From: Mesorhizobium sp.
GTDB taxonomy: Bacteria > Pseudomonadota > Alphaproteobacteria > Rhizobiales > Rhizobiaceae
Assembly: GCF_024710845.1 (NCBI RefSeq)
Contig: NZ_JANJTZ010000034.1
Coordinates: 1-64,000, forward strand
Reading direction: 5' to 3'
Length of the DNA stretch: 64,000 nt
How positions within the stretch are numbered: the stretch's first letter is position 1; every line of letters begins with the position of its first letter. Below the pieces are notes generated by a model. The model saw only the letters and a program-made list of their open reading frames with translations, made no database searches and was not told the DNA's origin. This document shows, piece after piece, positions 28,787 to 38,101 of this stretch. The position numbers and the translations under genes were made by a program.

Positions 28787-30067
28787 ATGGATCAGATCGT
28801 CGCCCGCACGCAGCCGGCGCCCGCACCCGAGATCGCCGCATCGCTGGCGCTCGGCAAGCAGGCCCCGCGCGGCCGCCTGTTCCGCTGGGCAATCATCCTT
28901 GCGGTCCTCGCCGCGGCTGCCGGCGGGCTGTGGTGGTACCTGTCGGCGAGCACGTCCTCGAACCAGCCGGCCTTTGTGACGGCAGTCGCCGAACGCGGCG
29001 ACATCACCACGACGGTCACTGCCACCGGCACGCTCGAACCCGTCACCCAGGTCGACGTGTCGAGCGAACTGTCCGGCGTCGTGCGCACGGTCGAAGTCAG
29101 CGAAAATGAGCGCGTCGCCGAGGGTGACGTGCTTCTGACCCTCGACACCACCCGTCGCGCCGCCCAGGTCGAACGGGCGGAGGCCTCGGTCGAGGCCGCG
29201 CGCGCCAAGGTGGAGGACGCGCGCGTGACGCTGAAGGAGACCGACTTGACGCTGGAGCGTACCACCAGCCTCGCGCGGCGCGGCATGGTCGCCGACCAGG
29301 CTCTGGAGACTGCGACTGCGGCGCGCGACCGCGCGGCGAGCGCGGTGTCGTCGGCGCAGGCCAATCTGGCGATCGCCGAGGCGGATCTGAAGCTGCAGCA
29401 GGCGGACCTTGCGCAGAGCACGATCTACGCGCCGATCGACGGCGTCGTCCTGACCCGCTCGGTCGATCCCGGCCAGACGGTCGCCTCCTCGCTTTCTGCG
29501 CCCGTCCTGTTCGTCATCGCCGCCGACCTGACCCAGATGGAGCTCGAAGCGGCGATCGACGAGGCCGACATCGGCACGGTCGAAATGGGCCAGAATGCGA
29601 GTTTCACCGTCGACGCTTTTCCGGGACGCAGCTTCGACGCGGCGATCAGGGACATCGCCTATGCGTCCGTCACCACCGACGGCGTCGTGACCTACGAGGC
29701 CAAGCTGGCGGTGGCCAACGACGAACTCATCCTCCGGCCCGGCATGACGGCGACGGTCGCCGTGGTCACCAGGGAAGCCAAGAACGTGATCACCGTCCCG
29801 TCCGAGGCGTTCCGCTACCGTCCGCCCGCCGTCGAGGCGTCACGCGGCTTCAGCCTGCAGAACCTGTTCATGCCGCGCATGCCGCGCAGCCGCCCGGCCG
29901 CGACCGTGCAGGCGGCGGACGGCAGCCGCATCCTCTACGTGCTGCGCGACGGCGCGCCGGTTCAGGCGCGGGTCAGGACCGGTTCGACCGATGGCCGCAA
30001 GACCGAAATCCTTTCGGGCATCGACGAAGGCGACCAGATCGTCATCTCGACGCGTCAGGGATCCTGA
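28787..30067 (+). CDS. MacA-like periplasmic adaptor (membrane fusion protein)
   Basis: A 426-residue HlyD/MacA-family protein. A single N-terminal membrane anchor (about residues 32-54, WAIILAVLAAAAGGLWW) is followed by the lipoyl half-motifs (VDVSSELSGVVRTVEV and IYAPIDGVVLTRSV), a long alpha-helical hairpin between them, and a beta-barrel domain. It would bridge the inner-membrane ABC transporter encoded by the next two genes to an outer-membrane channel. No TolC-like gene is in the window. ATG 28787 is preferred to a GTG at 28733. Confidence 0.92.
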   Translation: MDQIVARTQPAPAPEIAASLALGKQAPRGRLFRWAIILAVLAAAAGGLWWYLSASTSSNQPAFVTAVAERGDITTTVTATGTLEPVTQVDVSSELSGVVRTVEVSENERVAEGDVLLTLDTTRRAAQVERAEASVEAARAKVEDARVTLKETDLTLERTTSLARRGMVADQALETATAARDRAASAVSSAQANLAIAEADLKLQQADLAQSTIYAPIDGVVLTRSVDPGQTVASSLSAPVLFVIAADLTQMELEAAIDEADIGTVEMGQNASFTVDAFPGRSFDAAIRDIAYASVTTDGVVTYEAKLAVANDELILRPGMTATVAVVTREAKNVITVPSEAFRYRPPAVEASRGFSLQNLFMPRMPRSRPAATVQAADGSRILYVLRDGAPVQARVRTGSTDGRKTEILSGIDEGDQIVISTRQGS

Positions 30068-30070
30068 GCG

Positions 30071-30772
30071 GTGGCCCATCCGCTGGTCAGATTCGAACAG
30101 GTCTGGAAGACCTACGGCTCCGGCGAGGCCCGCGTCGACGCCTTGGCGGGCGTCGACTTGACCATCGAGCGCGGCGAGTTCGTCGCCATCATGGGCCCGT
30201 CCGGCTCGGGCAAGTCGACCGCGATGAACATCATCGGCTGCCTCGATACGCCGACGCGCGGCCGCTATTTCTTCATGGACGTCGACGCCGGCGGGCTCGA
30301 CCGCTCCCGCCGCGCCCTGCTGCGCAACCTCTACATCGGCTTCGTCTTCCAGGGCTACAATCTGCTCGCCCGCACGACTGCGGTCGAGAATGTCGAGCTG
30401 CCGCTGATCTATCGCGGTGTTGCCGCGCGGCAGCGGCGCAAGCTCGCGCTCGAGGCGCTGGCCAAGGTCGGGCTGACGGGCCGCGAAGGCCACACACCCG
30501 CCGAACTGTCAGGCGGCCAGCAGCAGCGCGTGGCGATCGCCCGCGCCATCGTCACCAACCCGACCCTGCTGGTGGCAGACGAGCCGACCGGCAATCTCGA
30601 TACCGCCCGCAGCCAGGAGATCATGGGTCTATTGAATGCGCTCAACAGGGAACAGGGCCTGACCATCGCCATGGTCACCCACGAGGCGGACATCGCGGCA
30701 CATGCCGGGCGCATCGTCACCTTCGTCGACGGCAAGATCGCTTCCGACGAAGCAAAGCTCGAGGCGGCCTGA
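30071..30772 (+). CDS. MacB-like ABC transporter ATP-binding protein
   Basis: A 233-residue ATPase. Walker [10 protein letters not shown] is at residues 42-50, the Q-loop at FVFQGYNLL, the signature [14 protein letters not shown] at about 140-153, and Walker [13 protein letters not shown] next. The order is that of the LolD/MacB family. Here the ATPase and permease are separate genes, unlike fused E. coli MacB. GTG start at 30071, three bases after the adaptor stop. Confidence 0.95.
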   Translation: MAHPLVRFEQVWKTYGSGEARVDALAGVDLTIERGEFVAIMGPSGSGKSTAMNIIGCLDTPTRGRYFFMDVDAGGLDRSRRALLRNLYIGFVFQGYNLLARTTAVENVELPLIYRGVAARQRRKLALEALAKVGLTGREGHTPAELSGGQQQRVAIARAIVTNPTLLVADEPTGNLDTARSQEIMGLLNALNREQGLTIAMVTHEADIAAHAGRIVTFVDGKIASDEAKLEAA

Positions 30773-30774
30773 CC

Positions 30775-31983
<1,209 letters not shown>

Positions 31984-32034
31984 TCAGTCGCGGGATCGTG
32001 GCTCGCGCCTGTTCATCGGGCAAACGCACATTCC

Positions 32035-32048
32035 TTGATCTGCATCAA
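32035..32048. promoter_or_regulatory. FNR/FixK/NNR-type box
   Basis: The sequence TTGAT-CTGC-ATCAA is a perfect match to the consensus TTGAT-N4-ATCAA recognised by FNR, FixK and NnrR regulators. It lies about 113 bases upstream of the haem-domain gene start at 32161, in an otherwise empty interval. This places the two downstream genes under likely low-oxygen or nitric-oxide control. The match is seen directly; which regulator binds is inference. Confidence 0.78.
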
Positions 32049-32160
32049 TGTCCATTTATCAGGTGAGCGCAAATCTAACACGCGTTCCAGCTTGGTTCGT
32101 CGCCCTGCGACATTTCTAACCTTCCTGCCGACGCAAATGTGAATGCCGCGGGAGGTGGAA

Positions 32161-33534
32161 ATGACGAACTCTAGATTACTTGGCGCAACGGCGCTGTTTT
32201 GCGGCGCGTTGCTTGTCGCGTGGTTCACTCATGGAACCGGGATCGTAAAGAACGATCCGGAAAGAAGCATCAGCATCCCGGATCGGCTGACCGTTCCGCT
32301 GCAGGTCCAGGCCGCCTACAACGACACCACGATGTTCTTCCGTTACCGGTGGCCCTCCGACCGCCCCGGCATCTTCCATGACGTGGTGCGCTACGAGGAC
32401 GGCAAGTGGATCACCGAAGGCAACGCGATGCCGGGATCCAACCCCGCCGGCATGCACGAAGACCGCGTCGCGATGATGCTCGACGACGGCAGCGTTCCGG
32501 AGTTCTCGCGCTATGGCGGTTACATCGCCATCGGAGCGGGTCTGGCGGGCCTCACCGAGCAAGCGCCCGAAGAGGTGACGAAATATCTCCCCATGACCCG
32601 CAACCAACTCGGCAAATGGGACGACAAGGCTCCCGACGAGACGCAGGCAAATCTGCGCGCGGCGGGCTACTTCCTCGATCTCTGGCATTGGCGCGGCGGA
32701 CGCTCGAACCCGGTCGGCCAGGCAGATGACCAGAATGTCGGCACCGGGCGCGACGGCGATGAAGGAACCGGCAGCTATTCGAGCAATTGGGACGGCGACC
32801 TGAAGCAGCCCAAGGTGATGTTCGACGTCGCCACCGCCGGATACAAGGCGTTGAATTGGGAGGAGGTCTCGGGCGGCAAGGTTTCGCAGGACTCCGTCTA
32901 CGCGCTGATCGAGGGTGCGACCGTTCCGTTCGACCCGAACGCGGGCTGGAAGAATGGCGACGTGCTGCCCCGCCGCATCCTGAAGCCGGCCACCGGCTCG
33001 CGCGGCGACATCGGCGTCGTCGGACAGGGGCGCTGGACCGACGGATACTGGGACGTCACCCTGTCGCGCGCGCTGGACACAGGTCATCCGCTGGACGACA
33101 AGATCCTGCACGATCACGGCACCTATGACGTAGCCTTCGCGATCCATCGCGATGCAACCGGCGGGCGCTGGCACTATGTCTCGCTGCCGCAGAGCCTCGG
33201 ACTTGCGCATCAGGCCGACATCATGGCGACCAGGATAACCGGCGCCCAGCCCGAATGGAGCGATACCTGGTCCGACGTAACGCTCTTCTATCCGGGCCAG
33301 GTCACATGGCCCATGCTCAACAGCGCCGCTCACGCCGGCGCGGCCAGCATCGCCAAAGGCGTGCCGGTCAAGTTTCGCCACAGCCCCGAACAGCTCACCC
33401 ATTACGGTATTGAGCGAGAGTTCAAGGACGAGATTCGACGTCAGTGGCTGCTGACGCTGCTGGCCGGCGTCGCACTGATCATTGCCTTCGGCGTCGCGCT
33501 GAACGCCTCGATCGCCTCCAGGAAGGGAGCCTGA
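32161..33534 (+). CDS. Ethylbenzene-dehydrogenase-related haem-binding protein, membrane anchored
   Basis: About 457 residues from the ATG at 32161, which has GGAGG five bases upstream. An N-terminal hydrophobic segment (GATALFCGALLVAWF) targets the protein to the envelope, and a C-terminal helix (LLTLLAGVALIIAFGVAL) anchors it. The body resembles the haem-b binding domain of ethylbenzene/dimethylsulfide dehydrogenase gamma subunits (FRYRWPSDRPGIFHD, GYFLDLWHWRGGRSNP, GYWDVTLSRALDTG, YDVAFAIHRDATGGRWHYVS). It is therefore a candidate electron-transfer protein. No molybdenum enzyme is nearby. It is cotranscribed with a DUF2231 membrane protein behind the FNR-type box. Confidence 0.8.
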   Translation: MTNSRLLGATALFCGALLVAWFTHGTGIVKNDPERSISIPDRLTVPLQVQAAYNDTTMFFRYRWPSDRPGIFHDVVRYEDGKWITEGNAMPGSNPAGMHEDRVAMMLDDGSVPEFSRYGGYIAIGAGLAGLTEQAPEEVTKYLPMTRNQLGKWDDKAPDETQANLRAAGYFLDLWHWRGGRSNPVGQADDQNVGTGRDGDEGTGSYSSNWDGDLKQPKVMFDVATAGYKALNWEEVSGGKVSQDSVYALIEGATVPFDPNAGWKNGDVLPRRILKPATGSRGDIGVVGQGRWTDGYWDVTLSRALDTGHPLDDKILHDHGTYDVAFAIHRDATGGRWHYVSLPQSLGLAHQADIMATRITGAQPEWSDTWSDVTLFYPGQVTWPMLNSAAHAGAASIAKGVPVKFRHSPEQLTHYGIEREFKDEIRRQWLLTLLAGVALIIAFGVALNASIASRKGA

Positions 33535-33536
33535 CC

Positions 33537-34091
33537 ATGGCCGCCTATCATGTCGTGATGATTCATTTCCCGATCGCGCTATGGATGGTCTCCGCGCTCG
33601 CGATCCTGATACGCGCCTTGAGCGCCGGACCGCTTGGGCAGGCGATGGACCGCGCGCTTCCCGTCTTCTTGGTTCTCGGTGCCCTCTTCGGCGCCGTCGC
33701 CTTCCTGCTGGGCATATCGATCTGGCCGTGGGAGACGCTGTCCTCCACGCCGATGGGGCGAAACCACATGCTGACGGCAAGCTGGTCGCTGACCTACTTC
33801 ACATTGCTGGCTGTCATCCGCCTTGTGCATGGCGACCGCATCTGGGAAGGGCTTTCGCGCTGGGTCATGGTCCTGCTCGCGGGCATCGGCGTGGCGCTCG
33901 TCGGCATCACCGGGACGCTCGGTGGCCATCTCGTCGGCAACTACACCGAGGTCGGTCAGTTCGTACGCATCCTGGGTTGGGAGATATATACGACGTACTA
34001 TGTGCCGAACCTCACGTTGCTGATCATAGCCGCCGTTTCCGTGGTCCTCGTCGGTATCGCCTTTGTCGGTCGCGGCCGGGCGAACGCCTGA
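33537..34091 (+). CDS. DUF2231-like multi-pass membrane protein
   Basis: About 184 residues, starting MAAYHVVMIHFPIALWMVSA; the HFPIAL motif is the DUF2231 hallmark. Five hydrophobic helices are visible, and several histidines at helix ends (HFPIAL, GRNHML, RLVHGD, GGHLVGNY) could bind haem. GGGAG precedes the ATG at 33537, two bases after the stop of the haem-domain gene. Together they look like a small redox module: a periplasmic haem domain with a membrane partner that could accept electrons from quinol. Function not established. Confidence 0.78.
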   Translation: MAAYHVVMIHFPIALWMVSALAILIRALSAGPLGQAMDRALPVFLVLGALFGAVAFLLGISIWPWETLSSTPMGRNHMLTASWSLTYFTLLAVIRLVHGDRIWEGLSRWVMVLLAGIGVALVGITGTLGGHLVGNYTEVGQFVRILGWEIYTTYYVPNLTLLIIAAVSVVLVGIAFVGRGRANA

Positions 34092-34161
34092 CCGGCGGAA
34101 CTACCGCGGCAGCGCCCCTGCGCTGCCGCAAACCGGGCAATCGAGCCCGAGTGGGCGCCGC

Positions 34162-34872
34162 CTAGGGGCCGAAATGCCACTCGACCAGCGGCACCATATG
34201 CGCCATCAGGCCCGCCGGCAGGTCCGCCGGGCCGCGGATGACGATCGCCTCGTCGATCTCGGGATCGGGGTCCGTCGCGATGTGCCGGCGTATGTCCCCG
34301 ACCAGTTCGTCGGCGCTCCTGTCGAGAAAGTAGCGCCGCACCAGCACGGTGCCGCCATCGCCCGACCAGCCGTGATAGGCGTCTTCTGCGCGGGCGGCAT
34401 TGAGGTCGAGCCCGGTTTCCTCGCCCACCTCCCGCGCCATGTTCGAGGCGACGTCGAGGCGGCCGTCGCGGATATCGTGCGGATCGAACGAGCCGGCCGC
34501 GAAATAGACCCGCCCGGCATTCGCCGTATGCGGCGCCATGCGGATGGCGATCAGTGCGCCGTCGGACGACACCGGCATCGCATGGGCGTAGAGATGCTCG
34601 GCCGTCGGATCGCGCCGCGACCGGCGCCAGTGCATGAAGGTGGCGAAACGGATGGTGTGGCAGCGCGCGTCGAGCCGGCCGTCGGCCCAGCGGATCGAGG
34701 AGAAGAACATCACCTCGCCGTTGAACAGGGCCGGCTTTTCGGCCTTCTCCAGCGCCCAGTTCGCCTCGATTTCCTCGCGGTGCGCGATCTCATAGGGATG
34801 CGGCGCCGGGTCGACCACGAGGTCCGCCGTCGTGATCGGCAGGATCCGGTTGCGCGGGATGTCGAAGATCAT
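34162..34872 (-). CDS. NUDIX hydrolase
   Basis: A 236-residue protein from ATG 34872 (MIFDIPRNRILPITTADLVV). An N-terminal domain of about 125 residues precedes the Nudix core: GSFDPHDIRDGRLDV followed by REVGEETGLDL. The substrate cannot be told. The start overlaps the stop of the upstream nuclease-fold gene by four bases, so the two are coupled. Confidence 0.85.
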   Translation of the reverse strand: MIFDIPRNRILPITTADLVVDPAPHPYEIAHREEIEANWALEKAEKPALFNGEVMFFSSIRWADGRLDARCHTIRFATFMHWRRSRRDPTAEHLYAHAMPVSSDGALIAIRMAPHTANAGRVYFAAGSFDPHDIRDGRLDVASNMAREVGEETGLDLNAARAEDAYHGWSGDGGTVLVRRYFLDRSADELVGDIRRHIATDPDPEIDEAIVIRGPADLPAGLMAHMVPLVEWHFGP

Positions 34873-35987
34873 GCGGCGGCAATGTGCAGCGAGATCGCGA
34901 CCGGACAATGATCGGACGCCTTCGGCCGGTCCCACCCCGCGCGCGGAAAACGCTCGACCTCCTGTCCGGGCGGGAACGGCGTCCGCCACGGCTGGCCGTT
35001 GCGGATGATGTCGGGGATGGCGCGGGGATTGTCCCGCTGCAATGCCGGCGACAACAGGATGTAGTCTAGCTGGCACAGATGCCGCTCCTGCGGCCCGCGC
35101 GTATGGAACAGCGTCCAGCGGTCGAGTTCGGGCCTGAGCGACATCGGGTTGATCGCGAAGCCGTCCCCGGTCAGCACGTCGACGGCCGAGTGCTCTTCCG
35201 TGATCGGATCGAACGTATAGCCCGCCCACTGGTCGCCGCCGATGATGACCCGCTCGGCATAGTCGTTCAGGTCGCCGCAGATCGCCCAGCGTTTCGTCGC
35301 AGTGTGCTCGCGGCCGAATCGCCGCTCGATGATCGCCCGAACGGCACGCGCTTCGGCGATCCTCAGCGGCATCGTCGATGTGCGCCCGTCCTGGCCGTTG
35401 CGCGGACTGCCCATCGACTTGAAGTGCACGCCGTAGAGCGTCAGCGACCGTCCGCCGATGCGCAGATCGAGCTCCATGCAGTCGCGCCTGAAGATGCGCT
35501 CGTGGCGTTCGATGCCGACTTCGGCCAGCAGCGGATCCCACAGGCCGAGATCGTCGAAAGTCAGGTGCGCGTGGCTGGTCATGCGCACGAACTCGATCTC
35601 CTCGCCGTCGGCCGTCTGCGGCCGCATCATCACCGCCACGTCGATGCCGCGCGTGTCGTTGCCGGTGCTCGCATACTTGTTGCGATAGCCCTCCCCGACC
35701 ATCTTGAAGAGGTAGCCGTATTCGAACGCCTTCAAGGCCTCGAGATTGTCCACCTCCTGCATGACGATGATGTCGGCGCGGGTCGCGGCGATCGCCAGCG
35801 CGGTGAGCTGGCGTGCGTCGTCGGCATGCGCAATGGCGCGGGCGCGCTCGAGAGCCTGGTACTCGGCCTCGTTCTTGATTTCGTAGAGCGCCAGCGTGCG
35901 GTCTTTCCACAATTCGTTGCGGAACCCGGAGAAATCGAACCTGCTCATCAGGTTCTCGACATTGAACGTGGCGAGGCGCAGCGACAT
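34869..35987 (-). CDS. Endonuclease/exonuclease/phosphatase (EEP) family protein
   Basis: A 372-residue protein starting MSLRLATFNVENLMSRFDF. The fold's metal and catalytic residues are in ATFNVEN, IIVMQEVDN (metal-binding Glu), YGVHFKS, AICGDLNDY (Asp/Asn pair), LDYILLS and the C-terminal SDHCPVAI (catalytic Asp-His). Members act on DNA, RNA or phosphoesters; the substrate is unknown. It is the upstream gene of a two-gene unit with a NUDIX hydrolase, suggesting nucleotide or nucleic acid damage clean-up. Confidence 0.9.
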   Translation of the reverse strand: MSLRLATFNVENLMSRFDFSGFRNELWKDRTLALYEIKNEAEYQALERARAIAHADDARQLTALAIAATRADIIVMQEVDNLEALKAFEYGYLFKMVGEGYRNKYASTGNDTRGIDVAVMMRPQTADGEEIEFVRMTSHAHLTFDDLGLWDPLLAEVGIERHERIFRRDCMELDLRIGGRSLTLYGVHFKSMGSPRNGQDGRTSTMPLRIAEARAVRAIIERRFGREHTATKRWAICGDLNDYAERVIIGGDQWAGYTFDPITEEHSAVDVLTGDGFAINPMSLRPELDRWTLFHTRGPQERHLCQLDYILLSPALQRDNPRAIPDIIRNGQPWRTPFPPGQEVERFPRAGWDRPKASDHCPVAISLHIAAA

Positions 35988-36096
35988 GGGCAGAACGTTT
36001 GCCCGCGCGCCGGGCGAATTACAAGGGCGGCCGCTTACTGCGAAATAGCCGCGCGGCGGCCATGACGTTCAGCCCCCGCCACCTTATATCGGAGAC

Positions 36097-36582
36097 ATGG
36101 ATCCGCACTTCGCCCGAAACGGCCGCATCAACGCCTCGAGAGCCCGCAGGATTGCCGTGACGATCTGCACGCTGCTGCTTTCGGGCGTGGCCGGCGCGGT
36201 GCCGGCCGCGGCCGACAATTACGTCGTCATTCCGAGCCCCGTGATCAACGAGACGACCCCGCCCTACGGCCCCGGCTTCGACACCGGCGTCGTGATCCGT
36301 CCGCAGGACGGCTGCCGAACCGTGGTCAACTGCGCGCCCGGCGACTACCGCAACCGTCCGGCGCACCGCCGCTACTACGACAATTACTTCGACGTCCCCA
36401 CCCCGCGCTATTCGGGCCAGCGGCGGATCGGAGGCAATGCGGCGACGGGGGGATCGGGGCGGCTCGAAGGCGCCGCGAACCATGTCGACTGGTGTGCGTC
36501 GCATTACCGCAGCTACCGCGCGTCCGACGATACGTTCCAGCCGTTCGTAGGCCCCCGCAAGCCCTGCCTGTCCCCGTTCTGA
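36097..36582 (+). CDS. BA14K-family secreted protein
   Basis: A 161-residue protein with an N-terminal signal segment ([17 protein letters not shown], cleavage likely near PAAAD). The C terminus [20 protein letters not shown] and the following GPRKPC match the BA14K motif of the Brucella 14-kDa immunoreactive protein family, found throughout rhizobia and thought to be cell-surface and lectin-like. The middle of the protein is proline/tyrosine rich. Confidence 0.85.
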   Translation: MDPHFARNGRINASRARRIAVTICTLLLSGVAGAVPAAADNYVVIPSPVINETTPPYGPGFDTGVVIRPQDGCRTVVNCAPGDYRNRPAHRRYYDNYFDVPTPRYSGQRRIGGNAATGGSGRLEGAANHVDWCASHYRSYRASDDTFQPFVGPRKPCLSPF

Positions 36583-36602
36583 GCGGCCGGTTCGCGATGA
36601 AG

Positions 36603-36617
36603 TTAAACCGTCGTTAA
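36603..36617. promoter_or_regulatory. CtrA-type binding site
   Basis: TTAA-ACCGTCG-TTAA is a perfect match to the full CtrA box TTAA-N7-TTAA. It lies 69 bases upstream of the PilZ gene start at 36687. CtrA is the cell-cycle response regulator of alphaproteobacteria and often controls motility and c-di-GMP genes. The motif is seen directly; function is inferred. Confidence 0.6.
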
Positions 36618-36686
36618 TCTGCCGGGCATAGCGTCGGCGCAAAAGCGAGCAGACGCGTGTCTGCCGGGAAAACAGTTGGATCGACC

Positions 36687-36980
36687 ATGGCCGAACCTGC
36701 AAAGGCCGAGAACCGCCGGGAGCACCGGCAGCGTGTGCTGAAGGGTGCCTCTATCCTCCTCGGCATCAACAATTCCGAAATCTCCTGCTCGATCCGCAAC
36801 ATGACCAAGGGCGGCGCCGAACTGCGCATTCCGGCCGATGTCCACGTGCCGACGGATTTCCTGCTCTACGTTCCGGTGGACGGCACCGGCTATAGGTCGA
36901 CCATCGCCTGGCGCACGGGCGACCGGCTCGGCGTCACATTCCACGGCACCGAGCCCAAGCCCCACTGGCACTACGGCTGA
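36687..36980 (+). CDS. PilZ-domain protein
   Basis: About 97 residues from ATG 36687 (MAEPAKAENRREHRQRVLKG). The RREHRQRV segment provides the RxxxR motif of PilZ domains that binds c-di-GMP. The second motif, normally (D/N)xSxxG, appears as RNMTKGGAELRI, so the serine is replaced by threonine-lysine and c-di-GMP binding is uncertain. A GTG at 36657 would add 10 residues. It is preceded by a CtrA-type box. Confidence 0.82.
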   Translation: MAEPAKAENRREHRQRVLKGASILLGINNSEISCSIRNMTKGGAELRIPADVHVPTDFLLYVPVDGTGYRSTIAWRTGDRLGVTFHGTEPKPHWHYG

Positions 36981-37042
36981 GGCGGGCCGGCGACGAAGCC
37001 GGCGCCGCGTGATTTCACCTGGCGAACGATCCCCTCAGGCGT

Positions 37043-37336
37043 TCAGGGCTGGTGGAACGCCACGCCGATATCCGTCATCGTGCGCCAGCGCGCGACCGCC
37101 GGCCGCCAGCCGATGTCGCCGCCGAACCTGACCAGGAATTCGCTCGGAATGGCAAAGGTCTCGCAGAAAGACAGGCGCGCGCCGGTCTCCGACAGATTGC
37201 GCGCCACGCCCTCGAACGTGCTGGTGCCGCCGTTGAAGCTGATGGTCACGCTCTTCAGCGCCTTACGCCTCCCGGCGAGGCGGCGTTCCGCAGGCATGGG
37301 CTGCTGCGCTGCCTTTCGAGTTGCGACATGAGTCAT
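37043..37336 (-). CDS. PilZ-domain protein
   Basis: About 97 residues from ATG 37336, which has a very strong AGGAGG upstream. The RRLAGRRKAL stretch gives the RxxxR-type motif and ARNLSETGARLSF gives NxSxxG, both intact, so c-di-GMP binding is plausible. The longer frame to 37450 is not needed. It is convergent with the other PilZ gene at 36687-36980; the two face each other and are only distantly similar. Confidence 0.85.
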   Translation of the reverse strand: MTHVATRKAAQQPMPAERRLAGRRKALKSVTISFNGGTSTFEGVARNLSETGARLSFCETFAIPSEFLVRFGGDIGWRPAVARWRTMTDIGVAFHQP

Positions 37337-37433
37337 GGTCGGCTCCTCCTTCCTGGCGGAGACGTTGCAAACGCCATGCCACCCGCGCGTACCGGAACGG
37401 GACAGGCTCGAATGGTCGGGCATCGGCAGACGT

Positions 37434-38039
37434 TCAGGCGCGCTCCGCAAGAACGAGGGAGCGGATCATGTCCAGGCGGGAGCGCCGGAAATCCTCGCGG
37501 CTCCAGCCGCAACCCACCACCAGTTGGCGCCAACTCGTCGGGTGGACCAGGCTCCAGACCAGTTCAGCCGCCTGCTCGGCACGCCACGCGCCGCCGAGGC
37601 GGCCGGCCGCTTCCAATCGGCCCAGGATCAGCTTCAGGCCGGCCAGCAGCGCGCCTTTCATCCGGTCGTCCCAGGCGGATTCCGCCTCGGCATCGGTCAA
37701 CGACTCCGCGTCGAGCAGGATGCCGACCGGATAGATCAACGGCAGATAATCAAGCCAGATATCGACATAGCGGAGGAAGTCCTGCTCGTCGGCCTTCTGC
37801 GCCTGCGAGATCTGGCGAAGCCGCTGCACATGGTCGGACTGCATATCCTTGTTGCGCGCCATCGCGGTTAGCAGGCCCGCGCGATTTCCGAACGCGAGAT
37901 AGACCGACTGCCGGCTGACGCCGGCCGCCCTCGCGATGTCGGCCTGGCTTGCCTCCAGCCTGCCCTTTTCCGCAAACAGCGACCAGGTGGCGTTCAGGAT
38001 GGCGGTTCGGGTCGCCTCGCTGATCGGCTGCTTTTTCAT
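37434..38039 (-). CDS. TetR/AcrR family transcriptional regulator
   Basis: A 201-residue regulator. The N-terminal helix-turn-helix is EATRTAILNATWSLFAEKG with QADIARAAGVSRQSVYLAFG at about residues 33-52. The C-terminal ligand-binding domain has no recognised ligand. Two TTTAC-N4-GTAAA palindromes lie directly upstream, between it and the divergent membrane gene, so it probably represses both. Confidence 0.92.
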   Translation of the reverse strand: MKKQPISEATRTAILNATWSLFAEKGRLEASQADIARAAGVSRQSVYLAFGNRAGLLTAMARNKDMQSDHVQRLRQISQAQKADEQDFLRYVDIWLDYLPLIYPVGILLDAESLTDAEAESAWDDRMKGALLAGLKLILGRLEAAGRLGGAWRAEQAAELVWSLVHPTSWRQLVVGCGWSREDFRRSRLDMIRSLVLAERA

Positions 38040-38053
38040 TTTACACCCGTAAA
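38040..38053. promoter_or_regulatory. TetR operator, copy 1
   Basis: TTTAC-ACCC-GTAAA, a perfect 5-base inverted repeat with a 4-base spacer, begins one base after the tetR start codon on the minus strand. An identical-arm copy lies 26 bases away centre to centre. The pair and its position point to autoregulation. Confidence 0.75.
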
Positions 38054-38065
38054 CTGATGGGTTAT

Positions 38066-38079
38066 TTTACCCATGTAAA
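38066..38079. promoter_or_regulatory. TetR operator, copy 2
   Basis: TTTAC-CCAT-GTAAA, with the same perfect arms as the site at 38040-38053. It sits 22 bases upstream of the membrane gene start at 38102. Spacing of 26 bases (about 2.5 helical turns) would put two dimers on roughly opposite faces of the DNA. Confidence 0.75.
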
Positions 38080-38101
38080 CCCCCCCGTCGGAGATTGCCA
38101 G

